This document shows positions 1 to 8,011 of a stretch of DNA of 64,000 nucleotides, piece by piece. This DNA comes from UMGS1908 sp045655005 (GTDB lineage: Bacteria > Bacillota > Clostridia > Christensenellales > UBA1242), in the NCBI GenBank assembly GCA_045655005.1, contig JAZOOJ010000015.1, positions 12,224 through 76,223 on the forward strand. The letters run 5' to 3'. How positions within the stretch are numbered: position 1 is the first letter of the stretch; each line of letters begins with the position of its first letter. The translations under genes and the position numbers were made by a program. The notes under the pieces were generated by a model that was not told the origin of the DNA, made no database searches, and saw only the letters and a program-made list of their open reading frames with translations.

Positions 1-212
1 ACCAATCAAGGGAAAACTATTTAAAGAAGCAGATTGGCATAAGCGATGAAGTATTGGTGGAAGAAATGGCTGACGGTGAATATGTTGGCTTCGGTGCGAA
101 TTACATTAAGTGCTATATAGATTGCGATAAAAATATTATTAATGAAGTTGTTAAAATAAAATATACAGAAATTTATAAAGCAGGTCTTAAAGGAGAAATA
201 ATTTATGAGTGA
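1..212 (+). CDS. mtaB: C-terminal end of MtaB-like tRNA methylthiotransferase (partial)
   Basis: The reading frame is open from the left edge and ends at TGA 210-212, so only about 69 C-terminal residues are visible. They contain a TRAM-like segment (LVEEMADGEYVGFGANYI), the usual RNA-binding end of MiaB/MtaB radical-SAM methylthiotransferases. MtaB adds the methylthio group to t6A37 of tRNAs. The gene overlaps the start of the HIT gene by 8 bp, implying translational coupling. The order mtaB, small gene, rpsU is common in Firmicutes and favours MtaB over MiaB. The radical-SAM core lies outside the window, so the identity rests on the tail and the context. Confidence 0.6.
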   Translation, partial: QSRENYLKKQIGISDEVLVEEMADGEYVGFGANYIKCYIDCDKNIINEVVKIKYTEIYKAGLKGEIIYE

Positions 213-624
213 AAAGAACTTAAAAAATGATTGTTTGTTTTGTAAGATTATAAATGGTGAGATATCAAGTTGTAAAATATATGAAGATGAACACACATAT
301 GCATTTTTAGACATAGCAGGTGATGTATATGGACACACTTTGGTCATTCCTAAAAATCATTGTGAAAATATTTTTGATGCAACAAGTGAAGATCTTGCAG
401 GTGTTATGAACGCGGTGCAAAAAGTCGCAAAGCACTACAAAAATATTTTTGCTGATGGTGTAAATATTATAAATTGCAGTGACAAATCTGCCGAACAATC
501 GGTATTCCATTTACACTTTCATATTTACCCAAGGAAAGACAATGACGGTCTAAAAATTTGTCCGTCAATTGAAAAACAAGATATTGATTTTGCAAAATGT
601 GCTGAAATTCTAAAAATAAACTAA
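205..624 (+). CDS. HIT family nucleotide-binding hydrolase (HinT-like)
   Basis: This 139-residue protein has the full histidine triad near residues 104-110 (HLHFHIYPR), the active site of HIT-family hydrolases and transferases acting on purine nucleoside phosphoramidates and related nucleotides. The N-terminal CLFCKIINGEI segment is typical of bacterial HinT and includes the CxxC found in many zinc-binding members. Length is normal. The start ATG lies inside the end of the upstream mtaB-like gene, with AAAGGAGAAAT as ribosome site. The protein is cytosolic and probably a general nucleotide-metabolism or stress-related enzyme. The exact substrate cannot be read from sequence. Confidence 0.9.
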   Translation: MSEKNLKNDCLFCKIINGEISSCKIYEDEHTYAFLDIAGDVYGHTLVIPKNHCENIFDATSEDLAGVMNAVQKVAKHYKNIFADGVNIINCSDKSAEQSVFHLHFHIYPRKDNDGLKICPSIEKQDIDFAKCAEILKIN

Positions 625-632
625 TAAAGCTC

Positions 633-661
633 TTGACAAGATGTGAAATCTTTGTTAAAAT
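633..661 (+). promoter_or_regulatory. sigma-A promoter of rpsU
   Basis: TTGACA at 633-638 and TAAAAT at 656-661 are separated by 17 bp. The predicted transcription start is about 30 bp before the GTG of rpsU. This gives rpsU its own promoter besides any read-through from the HIT gene. Confidence 0.7.
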
Positions 662-696
662 CAATGAGAATTAAAAACGAAGTGGGGTGAATTTGG

Positions 697-879
697 GTGA
701 GTACCGTTAAACTTGGCGAAAACGAAACTCTTGATAGTGCAATCAAGCGTTTCAAAAGAAAATGTCAAAAAGATGGCATTATCGGAGATATCAGAAAGAA
801 AGAAGCTTATGTAAAACCAGGCGTTAAGAAAAAAATGAAATCTGAGGCTGCTCGTAAAAGAAACCGTAAGAATGGTTAA
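697..879 (+). CDS. rpsU: 30S ribosomal protein S21
   Basis: This 60-residue basic protein has the S21 signature of acidic N-terminal residues, then RFKRKCQKDGI and a lysine/arginine-rich tail ending KRNRKNG. S21 joins late to the platform of the 30S subunit near the anti-Shine-Dalgarno region. It starts at GTG, preceded by a G-rich rather than canonical ribosome site. A dedicated promoter lies upstream and a strong terminator follows, so it can be a single-gene transcript. Length and sequence are normal for Firmicutes. Confidence 0.97.
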   Translation: MSTVKLGENETLDSAIKRFKRKCQKDGIIGDIRKKEAYVKPGVKKKMKSEAARKRNRKNG

Positions 880-888
880 TTAAAGAAA

Positions 889-930
889 GTCCTATCATAT
901 TGGAGAAAACCCATATGGTAGGACTTTTAT
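889..930 (+). terminator. Rho-independent terminator of rpsU
   Basis: A 12-bp stem (GTCCTATCATAT 889-900 with ATATGGTAGGAC 913-924) is followed by a T-rich run. Confidence 0.9.
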
Positions 931-937
931 TTTAATG

Positions 938-1276
938 TTAACCAACAAGTGATGACTTAATTTTTACATAATCGTTAGATAATTGTAAAATATATCTTTC
1001 TTTTGCAGAATTGTCTAATTTATTAAATACATTGTAGTCGATAAGTTTGTCAATAGGGTATGGAGTGTCTGGGTCGGTTTTTAGTAATGATTTAACCTTA
1101 TCTTCAAGTTTTCTAAAGTTTTCGTTTTTATTACTTTTTTCAAAAATATATTCACCAATAATTGATTTCTCAGTTTTTTCTTTTGTATCAGATTCTTCAA
1201 TCTTTGATAATTTTTTCCTTGCTCTATTTATAAATTTAGAGAAAACGTCGTCGTTGTAACTTGAATTCGACTCCAT
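938..1276 (-). CDS. uncharacterised small charged protein
   Basis: This is a 112-residue protein rich in Lys, Glu, Ser and Asn, with no signal peptide or membrane segment. The first half is likely disordered (ESNSSYNDDVF, then KIEESDTKEKTEK) and the second half looks helical. I do not recognise a family. The start ATG at 1276 has AAGGATGG upstream as a ribosome site. It stands alone between the rpsU terminator and a long AT-rich gap, facing the rpsU gene. The reading frame is clean and has a ribosome site, so it is probably real. Confidence 0.6.
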   Translation of the reverse strand: MESNSSYNDDVFSKFINRARKKLSKIEESDTKEKTEKSIIGEYIFEKSNKNENFRKLEDKVKSLLKTDPDTPYPIDKLIDYNVFNKLDNSAKERYILQLSNDYVKIKSSLVG

Positions 1277-1370
1277 ACTTTACCATCCTTCTGTTTATTA
1301 ATATGTAATAATGTTAACATTAATTACTTTAATAATAAACAAGTATTTTGTCGAAATATAACTTATTTAA

Positions 1371-1406
1371 ACGAAAAGCAAGCATAGTTTAATGCTTGCT
1401 TTTCGT
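1371..1406 (-). terminator. bidirectional terminator ending the mnmE-mnmG transcript
   Basis: A 15-bp perfect stem (ACGAAAAGCAAGCAT 1371-1385 with its complement at 1392-1406) has a 6-nt loop. On the minus strand it lies just past the stop of the 160-residue gene at 1408 and is flanked by T-rich DNA. Confidence 0.85.
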
Positions 1407-1407
1407 T

Positions 1408-1890
1408 TTACCAATCCATCCAATCTGGCTTGAAATTCATTTCTGCGTTTGGAGATGTAACAACTTTAATCTTTAATGTACCATTTTGTAAATTATGAAA
1501 GCTCTCTTCTGTTTTGTAATCGATAATTTGTAATAAGTGCGATTTTAACATAAGTCTTGCCCTTAATGTTACTAGTTCAACTGGGTTTACAAGTTTATAT
1601 GTAGAGCCACCAAGTTTGATTGTTCCTGCTTTCTTCCATTTAGTTTTAATTTTGTGAAGTTGTTCGTCGTTATAAAAGTAAAGGTTTTTTAAATTTTTCA
1701 GCGATACAGAATTTAATTTTTCAATCATTACTTCAATAACTTTAATAACAGCTTTTTTATCTTCTGGAGATTCGTCCCAAATATGATTAAGAATCATAAT
1801 TTCTTCAGTTACGAAGACGCTGTCAGCAAGTTGCACGTCGTTAGAAATGGTTGTTTTTTCTCGATGTAAAAAATCGCCCGTCTTAATCAT
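1408..1890 (-). CDS. uncharacterised protein downstream of mnmG
   Basis: This 160-residue soluble protein contains no motif I recognise. It has a central helical region and a basic KTKWKK stretch. The C-terminal part (around residues 95-160) alternates charge and aromatics and ends in PDWMDW. It starts 13 bp after mnmG with a GGAGG ribosome site, so it is transcribed with mnmE-mnmG and is the last gene before the terminator. The usual neighbour in this position in Firmicutes is rsmG, but no SAM-binding motif is visible and it is not RsmG. Confidence 0.65.
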   Translation of the reverse strand: MIKTGDFLHREKTTISNDVQLADSVFVTEEIMILNHIWDESPEDKKAVIKVIEVMIEKLNSVSLKNLKNLYFYNDEQLHKIKTKWKKAGTIKLGGSTYKLVNPVELVTLRARLMLKSHLLQIIDYKTEESFHNLQNGTLKIKVVTSPNAEMNFKPDWMDW

Positions 1891-1903
1891 TGAGACCTCC
1901 TTT

Positions 1904-3760
1904 TTATCTGTTTAAATTAAATAGTAATACGCTTATATCTGCGGGGCTAACACCACTTATTCTTGATGCTTGCCCAACAGTTAGTGGCTTAATTTCTGAT
2001 AGTTTTTGCATGGCTTCAATTCTAAGACCTTTGATTTTTGAATAGTCAAAATCTGGGCTGATTTGAAGTGTTTCTAATCTGGCGTTACGTTCTACTGTGC
2101 GTTGCTCTTTTTCAATGTAGCCATTATATTTTGTTTCTATATTTATAGTATTAATAGCATCGTCAGAAAAATGCTCAAATAATTTAAATCTTTCATTTAG
2201 CAATTTTGCGGTAATGTGTGGACGCTTGATTAATGTTTCTACCGAAATCCCAGTTTTGATTTCATTTTCTCCAAATTCTTTTAAGAAAGCATTTAATTCT
2301 GTGGTAGGTTTTAAAATTGATTTTAAAATTGGTTCAGCTTCTTTGATTTCGTTTGTTTTTTGTAATAGCTTAGCAAGTCTTTCTTCGCTTACAATTCCAC
2401 TGTCTATTGAATATTGGGTTAGCCTTAAATCAGCATTATCTTGGCGAAGTAGTAATCGATATTCAGCTCTGCTTGTCATCATTCGGTAGGGTTCGTTTGT
2501 TCCCTTTGTAACTAAGTCGTCAATAAGAACGCCAATGTAACTACTGTTTCTTGGAAGTATGATTTGTGGGCGGTTTTCAATGTAAAGCCCAGCGTTTAGT
2601 CCAGCAATTATGCCCTGTGCACCGGCTTCTTCATATCCGCTTGTGCCATTAATTTGACCAGCAGTAAAAAGACCTTTAACCTTTTTAAATTCAAGGGTGG
2701 GAAATAGGTCCGTACTGTCAATTGCGTCATATTCAATAGCGTATCCAAGTTTTACAATGTTTGCTTTTTCAAGTCCTAAGACTGATTCAACCATTTGTTT
2801 TTGGACGTCTTCAGGCATTGAGGTGCTCATACCTTGAAGATAAATTTCGTTATTTTCAAGAGTTTCGGGTTCTAAGAAAAGTTGATGGCGGTCTTTATCT
2901 TGAAATCTAACTATTTTTGTTTCAATGCTAGGGCAATATCTTGGGCCGACACCAGTTATTGTTCCGCTGTACATAGGAGCTCTATCAAGGTTATCTAAAA
3001 TAATTTGATGAGTTTTTTGATTGGTGTATCCAAGCCAGCAACTTGCAATATTCTTTGGTGGTTCGGTTGAAAGATATGAAAATGTACGAATATCATCATC
3101 GCCAACTTGTTCTTCAAATTTTGAGTAGTCAATTGTTGCTTTTTCTAATCTTGGTGGTGTTCCTGTTTTAAATCGCTTTATTGTAAAGCCTAACTTTACT
3201 AAACTGCCAGTTAATCCTTTTGCGTTTTTAAAGCCAGCAGGTCCAGAGTCTTTTATAACTTCGCCTGTAATTGTTCGGCTGTTCAAATATACACCTGTGC
3301 AAACAACAACGGCTTTTGAGTTATATCTAACTCCATTTTTTGTGACAACGCCACAAACTTTTCCATTGTCACTTAGTATTTCAATTGCTTCATCTTCAAT
3401 AACTTTTAAAAATTCGGTTTTTAACAAAGTTTCTTGCATTGTGCGGTGGTAAAGATTTTTGTCGACTTGTGCACGTAGGCTTTGTACGGCTGGACCCTTA
3501 CTTGCATTAAGCATTCTAATCTGAAGCATTGTTGCATCAGCATTTATGCCCATTTGACCGCCAAGTGCATCAATTTCGCTTACAAGTTGCCCTTTTGCTG
3601 TTCCGCCAATTGATGGATTGCAGGCAAGGAATGCTATTGCGTTATAGTCAAGAGTTATTAATAATGTTTTCTTTTTCATTCTTGCAAGAGCCAAAGATGC
3701 TTCACAACCTGCGTGACCTGCACCGATGACTATTGCATCGTAATTATAATCTTTTTTCAT
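1904..3760 (-). CDS. mnmG: tRNA uridine-5-carboxymethylaminomethyl modification enzyme MnmG (GidA)
   Basis: This 618-residue protein begins with the FAD-binding dinucleotide fold (VIGAGHAGCEASLALARM, about residues 11-28) and has the GidA signature NPSIGGTAKGQLVSEIDALGG at residues 48-68. Together with MnmE it installs the carboxymethylaminomethyl group on the wobble uridine of several tRNAs, using methylene-tetrahydrofolate and FAD. Length is typical of full MnmG rather than the shorter TrmFO. Its start is 4 bp downstream of mnmE, as expected for the two-protein complex. The C-terminal helical domain that contacts MnmE is present (PADISVLL near the end). Confidence 0.97.
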   Translation of the reverse strand: MKKDYNYDAIVIGAGHAGCEASLALARMKKKTLLITLDYNAIAFLACNPSIGGTAKGQLVSEIDALGGQMGINADATMLQIRMLNASKGPAVQSLRAQVDKNLYHRTMQETLLKTEFLKVIEDEAIEILSDNGKVCGVVTKNGVRYNSKAVVVCTGVYLNSRTITGEVIKDSGPAGFKNAKGLTGSLVKLGFTIKRFKTGTPPRLEKATIDYSKFEEQVGDDDIRTFSYLSTEPPKNIASCWLGYTNQKTHQIILDNLDRAPMYSGTITGVGPRYCPSIETKIVRFQDKDRHQLFLEPETLENNEIYLQGMSTSMPEDVQKQMVESVLGLEKANIVKLGYAIEYDAIDSTDLFPTLEFKKVKGLFTAGQINGTSGYEEAGAQGIIAGLNAGLYIENRPQIILPRNSSYIGVLIDDLVTKGTNEPYRMMTSRAEYRLLLRQDNADLRLTQYSIDSGIVSEERLAKLLQKTNEIKEAEPILKSILKPTTELNAFLKEFGENEIKTGISVETLIKRPHITAKLLNERFKLFEHFSDDAINTINIETKYNGYIEKEQRTVERNARLETLQISPDFDYSKIKGLRIEAMQKLSEIKPLTVGQASRISGVSPADISVLLFNLNR

Positions 3761-3764
3761 AAGT

Positions 3765-5117
3765 TTATTTTCCTAAACAGAATTTGCTGAATATTGCATC
3801 AAGTATTGTTTCGTTTGATGTGTTTCCTGTGATTTCTCCAAGGCAATAATATGCTTCATTTAAGTCTATGGCAATTAAATCAAGAGTATGGCTTTTTAAG
3901 TTTTTGTGTGCATTTTCAAGAGCAAGTTTAGCACGTGTTAAACATTCAAGGTGTCGTGCATTTGTTAAAACAAGCCCGCCAGAGATGACGTTTGAACCGA
4001 TGATTGATTTATAAATGGTGTTTTTTAGATTTTCAATACCTTCACCGGTTTTACTTGATGTATAAATTCCGTCTTTTTTTCTTTCTGAGTTTTTTAGTTT
4101 GTCACACTTATTGTAAACCGTTAAATATTTTTTGCCTTGTAAGTGTTTTAAAATAATTATATCTTCATCGGTTAATTGCGAAGAACTGTCAACTATAAAT
4201 AAAATTATATCGGCTTCGCTAATGAGTGAAATTGATTTGTCTACGCCAATTTTTTCGATGATGTTTTTTGTTTCTCTAATACCGGCAGTATCCAAGATGT
4301 TAACCTTTATGCCATTAATTTCAAAGGCATCTTCAATAACATCTCTGGTTGTTCCAGCAATGTTTGTGACAATTGCTTTTTCACGATTTAAAAGTGCGTT
4401 TAAAAGAGAACTTTTTCCAACATTAGGTTTTCCAATTAGGCAGGCATTTATGCCGTTTTTAATAATTGAGCCTGCTTTATATGTTTGAGTTAACTTGTCA
4501 ATATCAGAAATTATTGTATCAACTTTTTCATCAATTGCGTTTTCGGCTATGTACTCGATATCTTCTTCTGGATAATCAAAAGATACCTCAACTTCACTTA
4601 AAAGGTCGGTAACTTTTGTCTGTAAATCCTCGACCTTTTGGGTAAGCCCACCTTTCATAAGTGTATGACCGGCTTTAAGTTCTGCGTCGGACTCGGCGTT
4701 TATCATATCAATCATACCTTCGGCTTCGCAAACACTCATTTTGCCATTTAGGTAAGCTCGCAAAGAGAATTCACCATTTTTTGCCATTCGTGCACCGTTA
4801 TTTATGCAAGATGAAACAATGAGTTCGGCAATTTTAATTCCGCCATGTGCGTGAAATTCAACGGTTTCTTCACCAGTAAAGCTGTTGTTGTCAAAAACGA
4901 CGCAAAGACATTCGTCAGATACAAGGTCGCTTGCAAAGTCGCCAAAAACCAATTCACGCTTTTTAAAAGCCGATGGATGTTTGCCGGACTTTGAAGTGAA
5001 AAATTTATCTGCAATTTTAACAGATGATGAGCCACTTAGTCTTACAACAGAAATCCCGCCAACGCCAATAGGTGTTGCTATTGCTACGATTGTTGAATTT
5101 AAATCAAATAACGACAT
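3765..5117 (-). CDS. mnmE: tRNA modification GTPase MnmE (TrmE)
   Basis: This 450-residue protein has the N-terminal formyl-THF-binding domain starting DLNSTIVAIATPIGVGGISV, a central potassium-activated GTPase domain with Walker A GKPNVGKSS near residue 229, switch sequence GTTRD and DTAG, and NKCD. The C-terminal signature FSKFCLGK carries the essential Cys. It partners MnmG, encoded next. The best ribosome site, GGAGG at 5133-5137, is about 15 nt from the ATG, which is longer than usual. No closer in-frame start fits. The gene is transcribed away from the rpmH operon. Confidence 0.97.
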   Translation of the reverse strand: MSLFDLNSTIVAIATPIGVGGISVVRLSGSSSVKIADKFFTSKSGKHPSAFKKRELVFGDFASDLVSDECLCVVFDNNSFTGEETVEFHAHGGIKIAELIVSSCINNGARMAKNGEFSLRAYLNGKMSVCEAEGMIDMINAESDAELKAGHTLMKGGLTQKVEDLQTKVTDLLSEVEVSFDYPEEDIEYIAENAIDEKVDTIISDIDKLTQTYKAGSIIKNGINACLIGKPNVGKSSLLNALLNREKAIVTNIAGTTRDVIEDAFEINGIKVNILDTAGIRETKNIIEKIGVDKSISLISEADIILFIVDSSSQLTDEDIIILKHLQGKKYLTVYNKCDKLKNSERKKDGIYTSSKTGEGIENLKNTIYKSIIGSNVISGGLVLTNARHLECLTRAKLALENAHKNLKSHTLDLIAIDLNEAYYCLGEITGNTSNETILDAIFSKFCLGK

Positions 5118-5168
5118 AATATTTTTGACAAACCTCCATTAAAATTAATTATCCGAAATCTAGTCATT

Positions 5169-5196
5169 ATTTTAACACAAATAACGTAGTTGTCAA
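5169..5196 (-). promoter_or_regulatory. promoter of mnmE-mnmG
   Basis: Read on the minus strand, TTGACA (5196-5191) and TAAAAT (5174-5169) are separated by 16 bp. It is back to back with the rpmH promoter, only 30 bp away, so the two transcripts may influence each other. Confidence 0.65.
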
Positions 5197-5225
5197 TTAT
5201 TATTAAGAGATTTCATCTGAAAGTG

Positions 5226-5254
5226 TTGACAAAATTGCGGTTTTATTTTATAAT
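5226..5254 (+). promoter_or_regulatory. sigma-A promoter of the rpmH-rnpA-yidD-yidC-jag operon
   Basis: A perfect TTGACA (5226-5231) and a perfect TATAAT (5249-5254) lie 17 bp apart, so this should be one of the strongest promoters in the window. A leader of about 65 nt precedes rpmH. Confidence 0.85.
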
Positions 5255-5326
5255 ACTAACATCGCTTTTAAGGTCTAGTGGTAATTCACATAGGCATTAA
5301 TAAAACTAAAAACAAGGAGAAATGAG

Positions 5327-5461
5327 ATGAAGAGAACATACCAACCAAAAAAGGCAACAAGAAATAAAGTTCACGGTTTCAGAAAAAGAATGGCTACTAA
5401 GGGCGGAAGAAATGTACTTCAAAGACGTCGTAACAAAGGTCGTAAAAAATTAACATACTAA
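5327..5461 (+). CDS. rpmH: 50S ribosomal protein L34
   Basis: This 44-residue protein reads MKRTYQPKKATRNKVHGFRK and continues with the typical basic L34 sequence, ending GRKKLTY. The ATG at 5327 follows AAGGAG; a nearby ATG at 5322 runs into a stop after two codons and is not used. L34 is a small structural protein of the large subunit. It opens the conserved cluster with rnpA, yidD, yidC and jag. Confidence 0.97.
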   Translation: MKRTYQPKKATRNKVHGFRKRMATKGGRNVLQRRRNKGRKKLTY

Positions 5462-5477
5462 GATTTAGGGAAAACCG

Positions 5478-5822
5478 ATGTTAACAAAAACATTAAGAAT
5501 GAAACGCAACACACAGTTTTCTTATGTGTTTAAAAAAGGGCAAGTATTTAAAGCTAAAGGATTGATGATGATAGTTGCCCCTAAAAGATATAAAACTCAA
5601 AAAATTGGGTTGGTCGTAACTAAGAAGATTGGCAAAAGTGTTGTAAGAAATCACGTAAAGCGATTGATAAGGGAGTCATTAAGAGGTTATCTTTCCCTTA
5701 TCTCGCCAATGCATGATCTAATTATTGTGGCAAGACAAGGTGTTGAAAGTGCGACTTTTCAAGAAATTAACAAAACAATATTGGAGTTATTAAAAAAATC
5801 TAATGCGTTAAATGAAAGTTAA
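5478..5822 (+). CDS. rnpA: ribonuclease P protein component
   Basis: This 114-residue basic protein has the RNase P protein signature KSVVRNHVKRLIRESLR at about residues 53-69. It binds the catalytic RNA of RNase P and helps it recognise precursor tRNA leaders. The N-terminal part (LRMKRNTQFSYVFKKG) is typical. It lies 16 bp downstream of rpmH, as in nearly all bacteria. The ribosome site is weak (TTTAGGGAAAACCG), consistent with translation from the polycistronic message. Confidence 0.96.
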   Translation: MLTKTLRMKRNTQFSYVFKKGQVFKAKGLMMIVAPKRYKTQKIGLVVTKKIGKSVVRNHVKRLIRESLRGYLSLISPMHDLIIVARQGVESATFQEINKTILELLKKSNALNES

Positions 5823-5854
5823 TCGCACTAGGTTTTTTATTAAATAAATTTTTT

Positions 5855-6094
5855 ATGAAAAAGTTTTGTGTAAAAGTTATTAAAGTTTATCAAAAGTGGT
5901 CAAAATCAAAGCCTGCAAAATGTAAAATGCAACCGACCTGCTCCAACTATGCAATATGTGCAATTGAAAGATTTGGAGTACTTAGGGGTGGCTTTATGGC
6001 TGTTTGTAGATTGTTTCGCTGTATGCAGAAAAAATCATCACCACTTGACACAGTGCCTCAAAATTTGAAAGGAGATTATAAATGGCTAATGTAA
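5855..6094 (+). CDS. yidD: membrane protein insertion efficiency factor YidD
   Basis: This 79-residue protein has the YidD core: QPTCSNYAICAIERFGVLRG, preceded by KVYQKWSKSKPAKCKM. The conserved Cys residues are present. YidD is an amphipathic membrane-associated protein that aids YidC- and Sec-dependent insertion. Its end overlaps the yidC start by 13 bp. The conventional SP motif after the Cys cluster is slightly altered, but the family match is clear. Confidence 0.94.
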   Translation: MKKFCVKVIKVYQKWSKSKPAKCKMQPTCSNYAICAIERFGVLRGGFMAVCRLFRCMQKKSSPLDTVPQNLKGDYKWLM

Positions 6095-7212
6095 TGAATT
6101 TTTTACTAAGGGAAGCGATTGTAGCACCTACTGGATTATGGTCTACGCTTTACAATTGGTTTGAAAGTTGGATTGGGAATTACGGTTGGACAATACTTTT
6201 ATTTACCATTTTTGTAAAGTTGATTGTGTTACCGCTTGAATTTTACAATAGGTATCAAAGTAAGAAAAATAATTTTATACAAAAGAGATTAAGTGGTCAG
6301 GTTGCCAAATTAAATGAAAAATACAAAAACAATCGTGACCAAGCAAACCAAGCAATATCTGCTTTGTATAAAAGAGAAGGCTATAATATGGTAGGCACTT
6401 GTGTGTTTACGTTATTAAACTTTGCCATTACATTAATTGTGTTTATATCTTTCTTTAATACATTAAGAGATATTTCTGCATATAAGATGTTAGACCAGTA
6501 TTATACGCTTGAACAAACCTATAACGAAGTTTACGTTCAAACAAATGATGTGGATATGGCTCAAAATGCAGTACTTGTAAAATATGAAGAAATTTCTGGA
6601 AACTCAAAGTGGTTATGGGTTGAAAATATTTGGAAGAAAGACTCAAATGTTTCAATTGTACCAAATTATCAAGAATTAAATAAGGCTGTAAATAGTGCGA
6701 GTGATAAAAAGTATAAGCAATATTTCAATTCTGAAAGTGAGATTTACATAAGCGAAGAAGATTATAATAAGGTTATGAACAAGGTAATTGATTCAAATGA
6801 TGGTTGGAACGGCTATTTCTTGGTGGCTATATTTGCTGGCTTGTTAACATTTTTGACTCAATATCTATCTGAACTACAAAATAAAACAAAAGAAGAAAAG
6901 AAATTAAAACAAAAATCACCGCAAGACATTCAAATGGAAAAGACCATGCGTTTTATGAGATTGTTACTTCCTGCAATGATGATAATATTTGCACTTACAA
7001 ACTCGGCTTCGTTTGGAATCTATTTGATTGCAAGTTCGCTAATTGGAATAATAACCAATTTTGCGACATCATTCTTAGTTAATAAGATGACTAGGGAAGA
7101 AGAAGAGAAGTACAAAACTTGGCTTGAAAAAGAAGCAATTCATCAAGCAAAGAAAGTGCAAAGTTCTAAACCGCAAATGGTTAACTATAAAAGCATAAGT
7201 GGAAAAATGTAA
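6082..7212 (+). CDS. yidC: membrane protein insertase YidC/OxaA
   Basis: This 376-residue polytopic protein has hydrophobic segments near residues 30-55, 105-130, 235-260, 295-320 and 322-345. The conserved positive residue of the insertase groove lies in the first segment region (KLIVLPLEFYNRYQSKKN). There is a long non-membrane insert between the second and third segments. It inserts and folds membrane proteins alone or with SecYEG. No cleavable lipoprotein signal is seen, unlike SpoIIIJ of Bacillus. A basic cytosolic tail follows the last segment, as in Gram-positive YidC. The ribosome site AAAGGAGA lies inside yidD. Confidence 0.94.
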   Translation: MANVMNFLLREAIVAPTGLWSTLYNWFESWIGNYGWTILLFTIFVKLIVLPLEFYNRYQSKKNNFIQKRLSGQVAKLNEKYKNNRDQANQAISALYKREGYNMVGTCVFTLLNFAITLIVFISFFNTLRDISAYKMLDQYYTLEQTYNEVYVQTNDVDMAQNAVLVKYEEISGNSKWLWVENIWKKDSNVSIVPNYQELNKAVNSASDKKYKQYFNSESEIYISEEDYNKVMNKVIDSNDGWNGYFLVAIFAGLLTFLTQYLSELQNKTKEEKKLKQKSPQDIQMEKTMRFMRLLLPAMMIIFALTNSASFGIYLIASSLIGIITNFATSFLVNKMTREEEEKYKTWLEKEAIHQAKKVQSSKPQMVNYKSISGKM

Positions 7213-7233
7213 TTGGTTTTAAGGAGAAAGTAT

Positions 7234-7884
7234 ATGAACTCAATAGAAGTTAGTGCAAAGAATGTAGAGCAAGCAATTGAAATTGGGCTGTTTAAGCTTG
7301 GTGTTTCAAGAGATGATGTAAAAGTTGCGGTACTAAGTGAGGGTGGATTGTTTGACAAGGCAAAGGTAAGACTTATTGTAAACGATCCAAATGCAGAAGT
7401 ATCAGAGACAGAAATGCTAGTTAATGAATTTGTAGAAAAGATGAAGTTGAATGTTGTAGCAACTGTTGTTGAAGATGAGAATGGCATTAAGGTAGATTTC
7501 GCTGGTGCTGATATTGGAACGATTATCGGCAAGCGTGGCGAAACACTTGATTCTGTGCAATATTTGCTCGGACAAATGATAAACAAAGGGAAATCAAAGC
7601 AAGAATCAAAAAGAGTGTTTGTTGATTGTTCAGGATACAGAGAAAAAAGAGAGGGTACTTTAAAAGTTTTGGCTCATAGAATGGCAGACAAGGCTGTCAG
7701 AGAGAGAAAAATCTCTAAACTGGAACCAATGAATGCGTATGAAAGAAGAATAATCCATTTGGCTCTTGAAGGGCGTGGAGATGTTAAAACTGAAAGCCAA
7801 GACAGAGCTCCTCACAGATTCATTACAATTATTCCAAACAATTTGTCAACAAATTCAAAAGAGGCTCGTTCGCATAATGATTAA
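7234..7884 (+). CDS. jag: RNA-binding protein Jag/KhpB (Jag-N, KH, R3H)
   Basis: This 216-residue protein starts at the ATG at 7234, which has AAGGAG 7 nt upstream; a TTG at 7213 would add seven residues but lacks a site. It has an N-terminal Jag-N domain (NSIEVSAKNVEQAIEIGL), a KH domain with IGTIIGKRGETLDS and a C-terminal R3H domain ending in RFITIIPNN. Jag/KhpB binds RNA, usually with KhpA, and influences cell division and envelope gene expression. Genomic linkage to yidC is standard. A terminator follows directly. Confidence 0.93.
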   Translation: MNSIEVSAKNVEQAIEIGLFKLGVSRDDVKVAVLSEGGLFDKAKVRLIVNDPNAEVSETEMLVNEFVEKMKLNVVATVVEDENGIKVDFAGADIGTIIGKRGETLDSVQYLLGQMINKGKSKQESKRVFVDCSGYREKREGTLKVLAHRMADKAVRERKISKLEPMNAYERRIIHLALEGRGDVKTESQDRAPHRFITIIPNNLSTNSKEARSHND

Positions 7885-7891
7885 TATAAAG

Positions 7892-7917
7892 GACTTCCAC
7901 AAAAGGAAGTCTTTTTT
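7892..7917 (+). terminator. terminator of the rpmH-jag operon
   Basis: Stem GACTTCC (7892-7898) with GGAAGTC (7905-7911), followed by six T residues. Confidence 0.9.
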
Positions 7918-8011
7918 ATTGGTATTAAAGCTAAAAAAAGGTGTATATTGACAAGATTTAGGTTTTGTGTTAATATTATTTAAAAGAATTTTAGTAATTT
8001 GGGGGATTATT

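Noticed and set aside
4132..4488. Plus-strand reading frame inside mnmE
   Set aside because: It is a shadow of the GTPase domain in another frame, without promoter or ribosome site; the same applies to the many open frames opposite other core genes.
5118..5326. Replication origin near rpmH
   Set aside because: The gene cluster often adjoins oriC, but the gap shows no clear DnaA boxes and no dnaA gene is near; two promoters explain the sequence.
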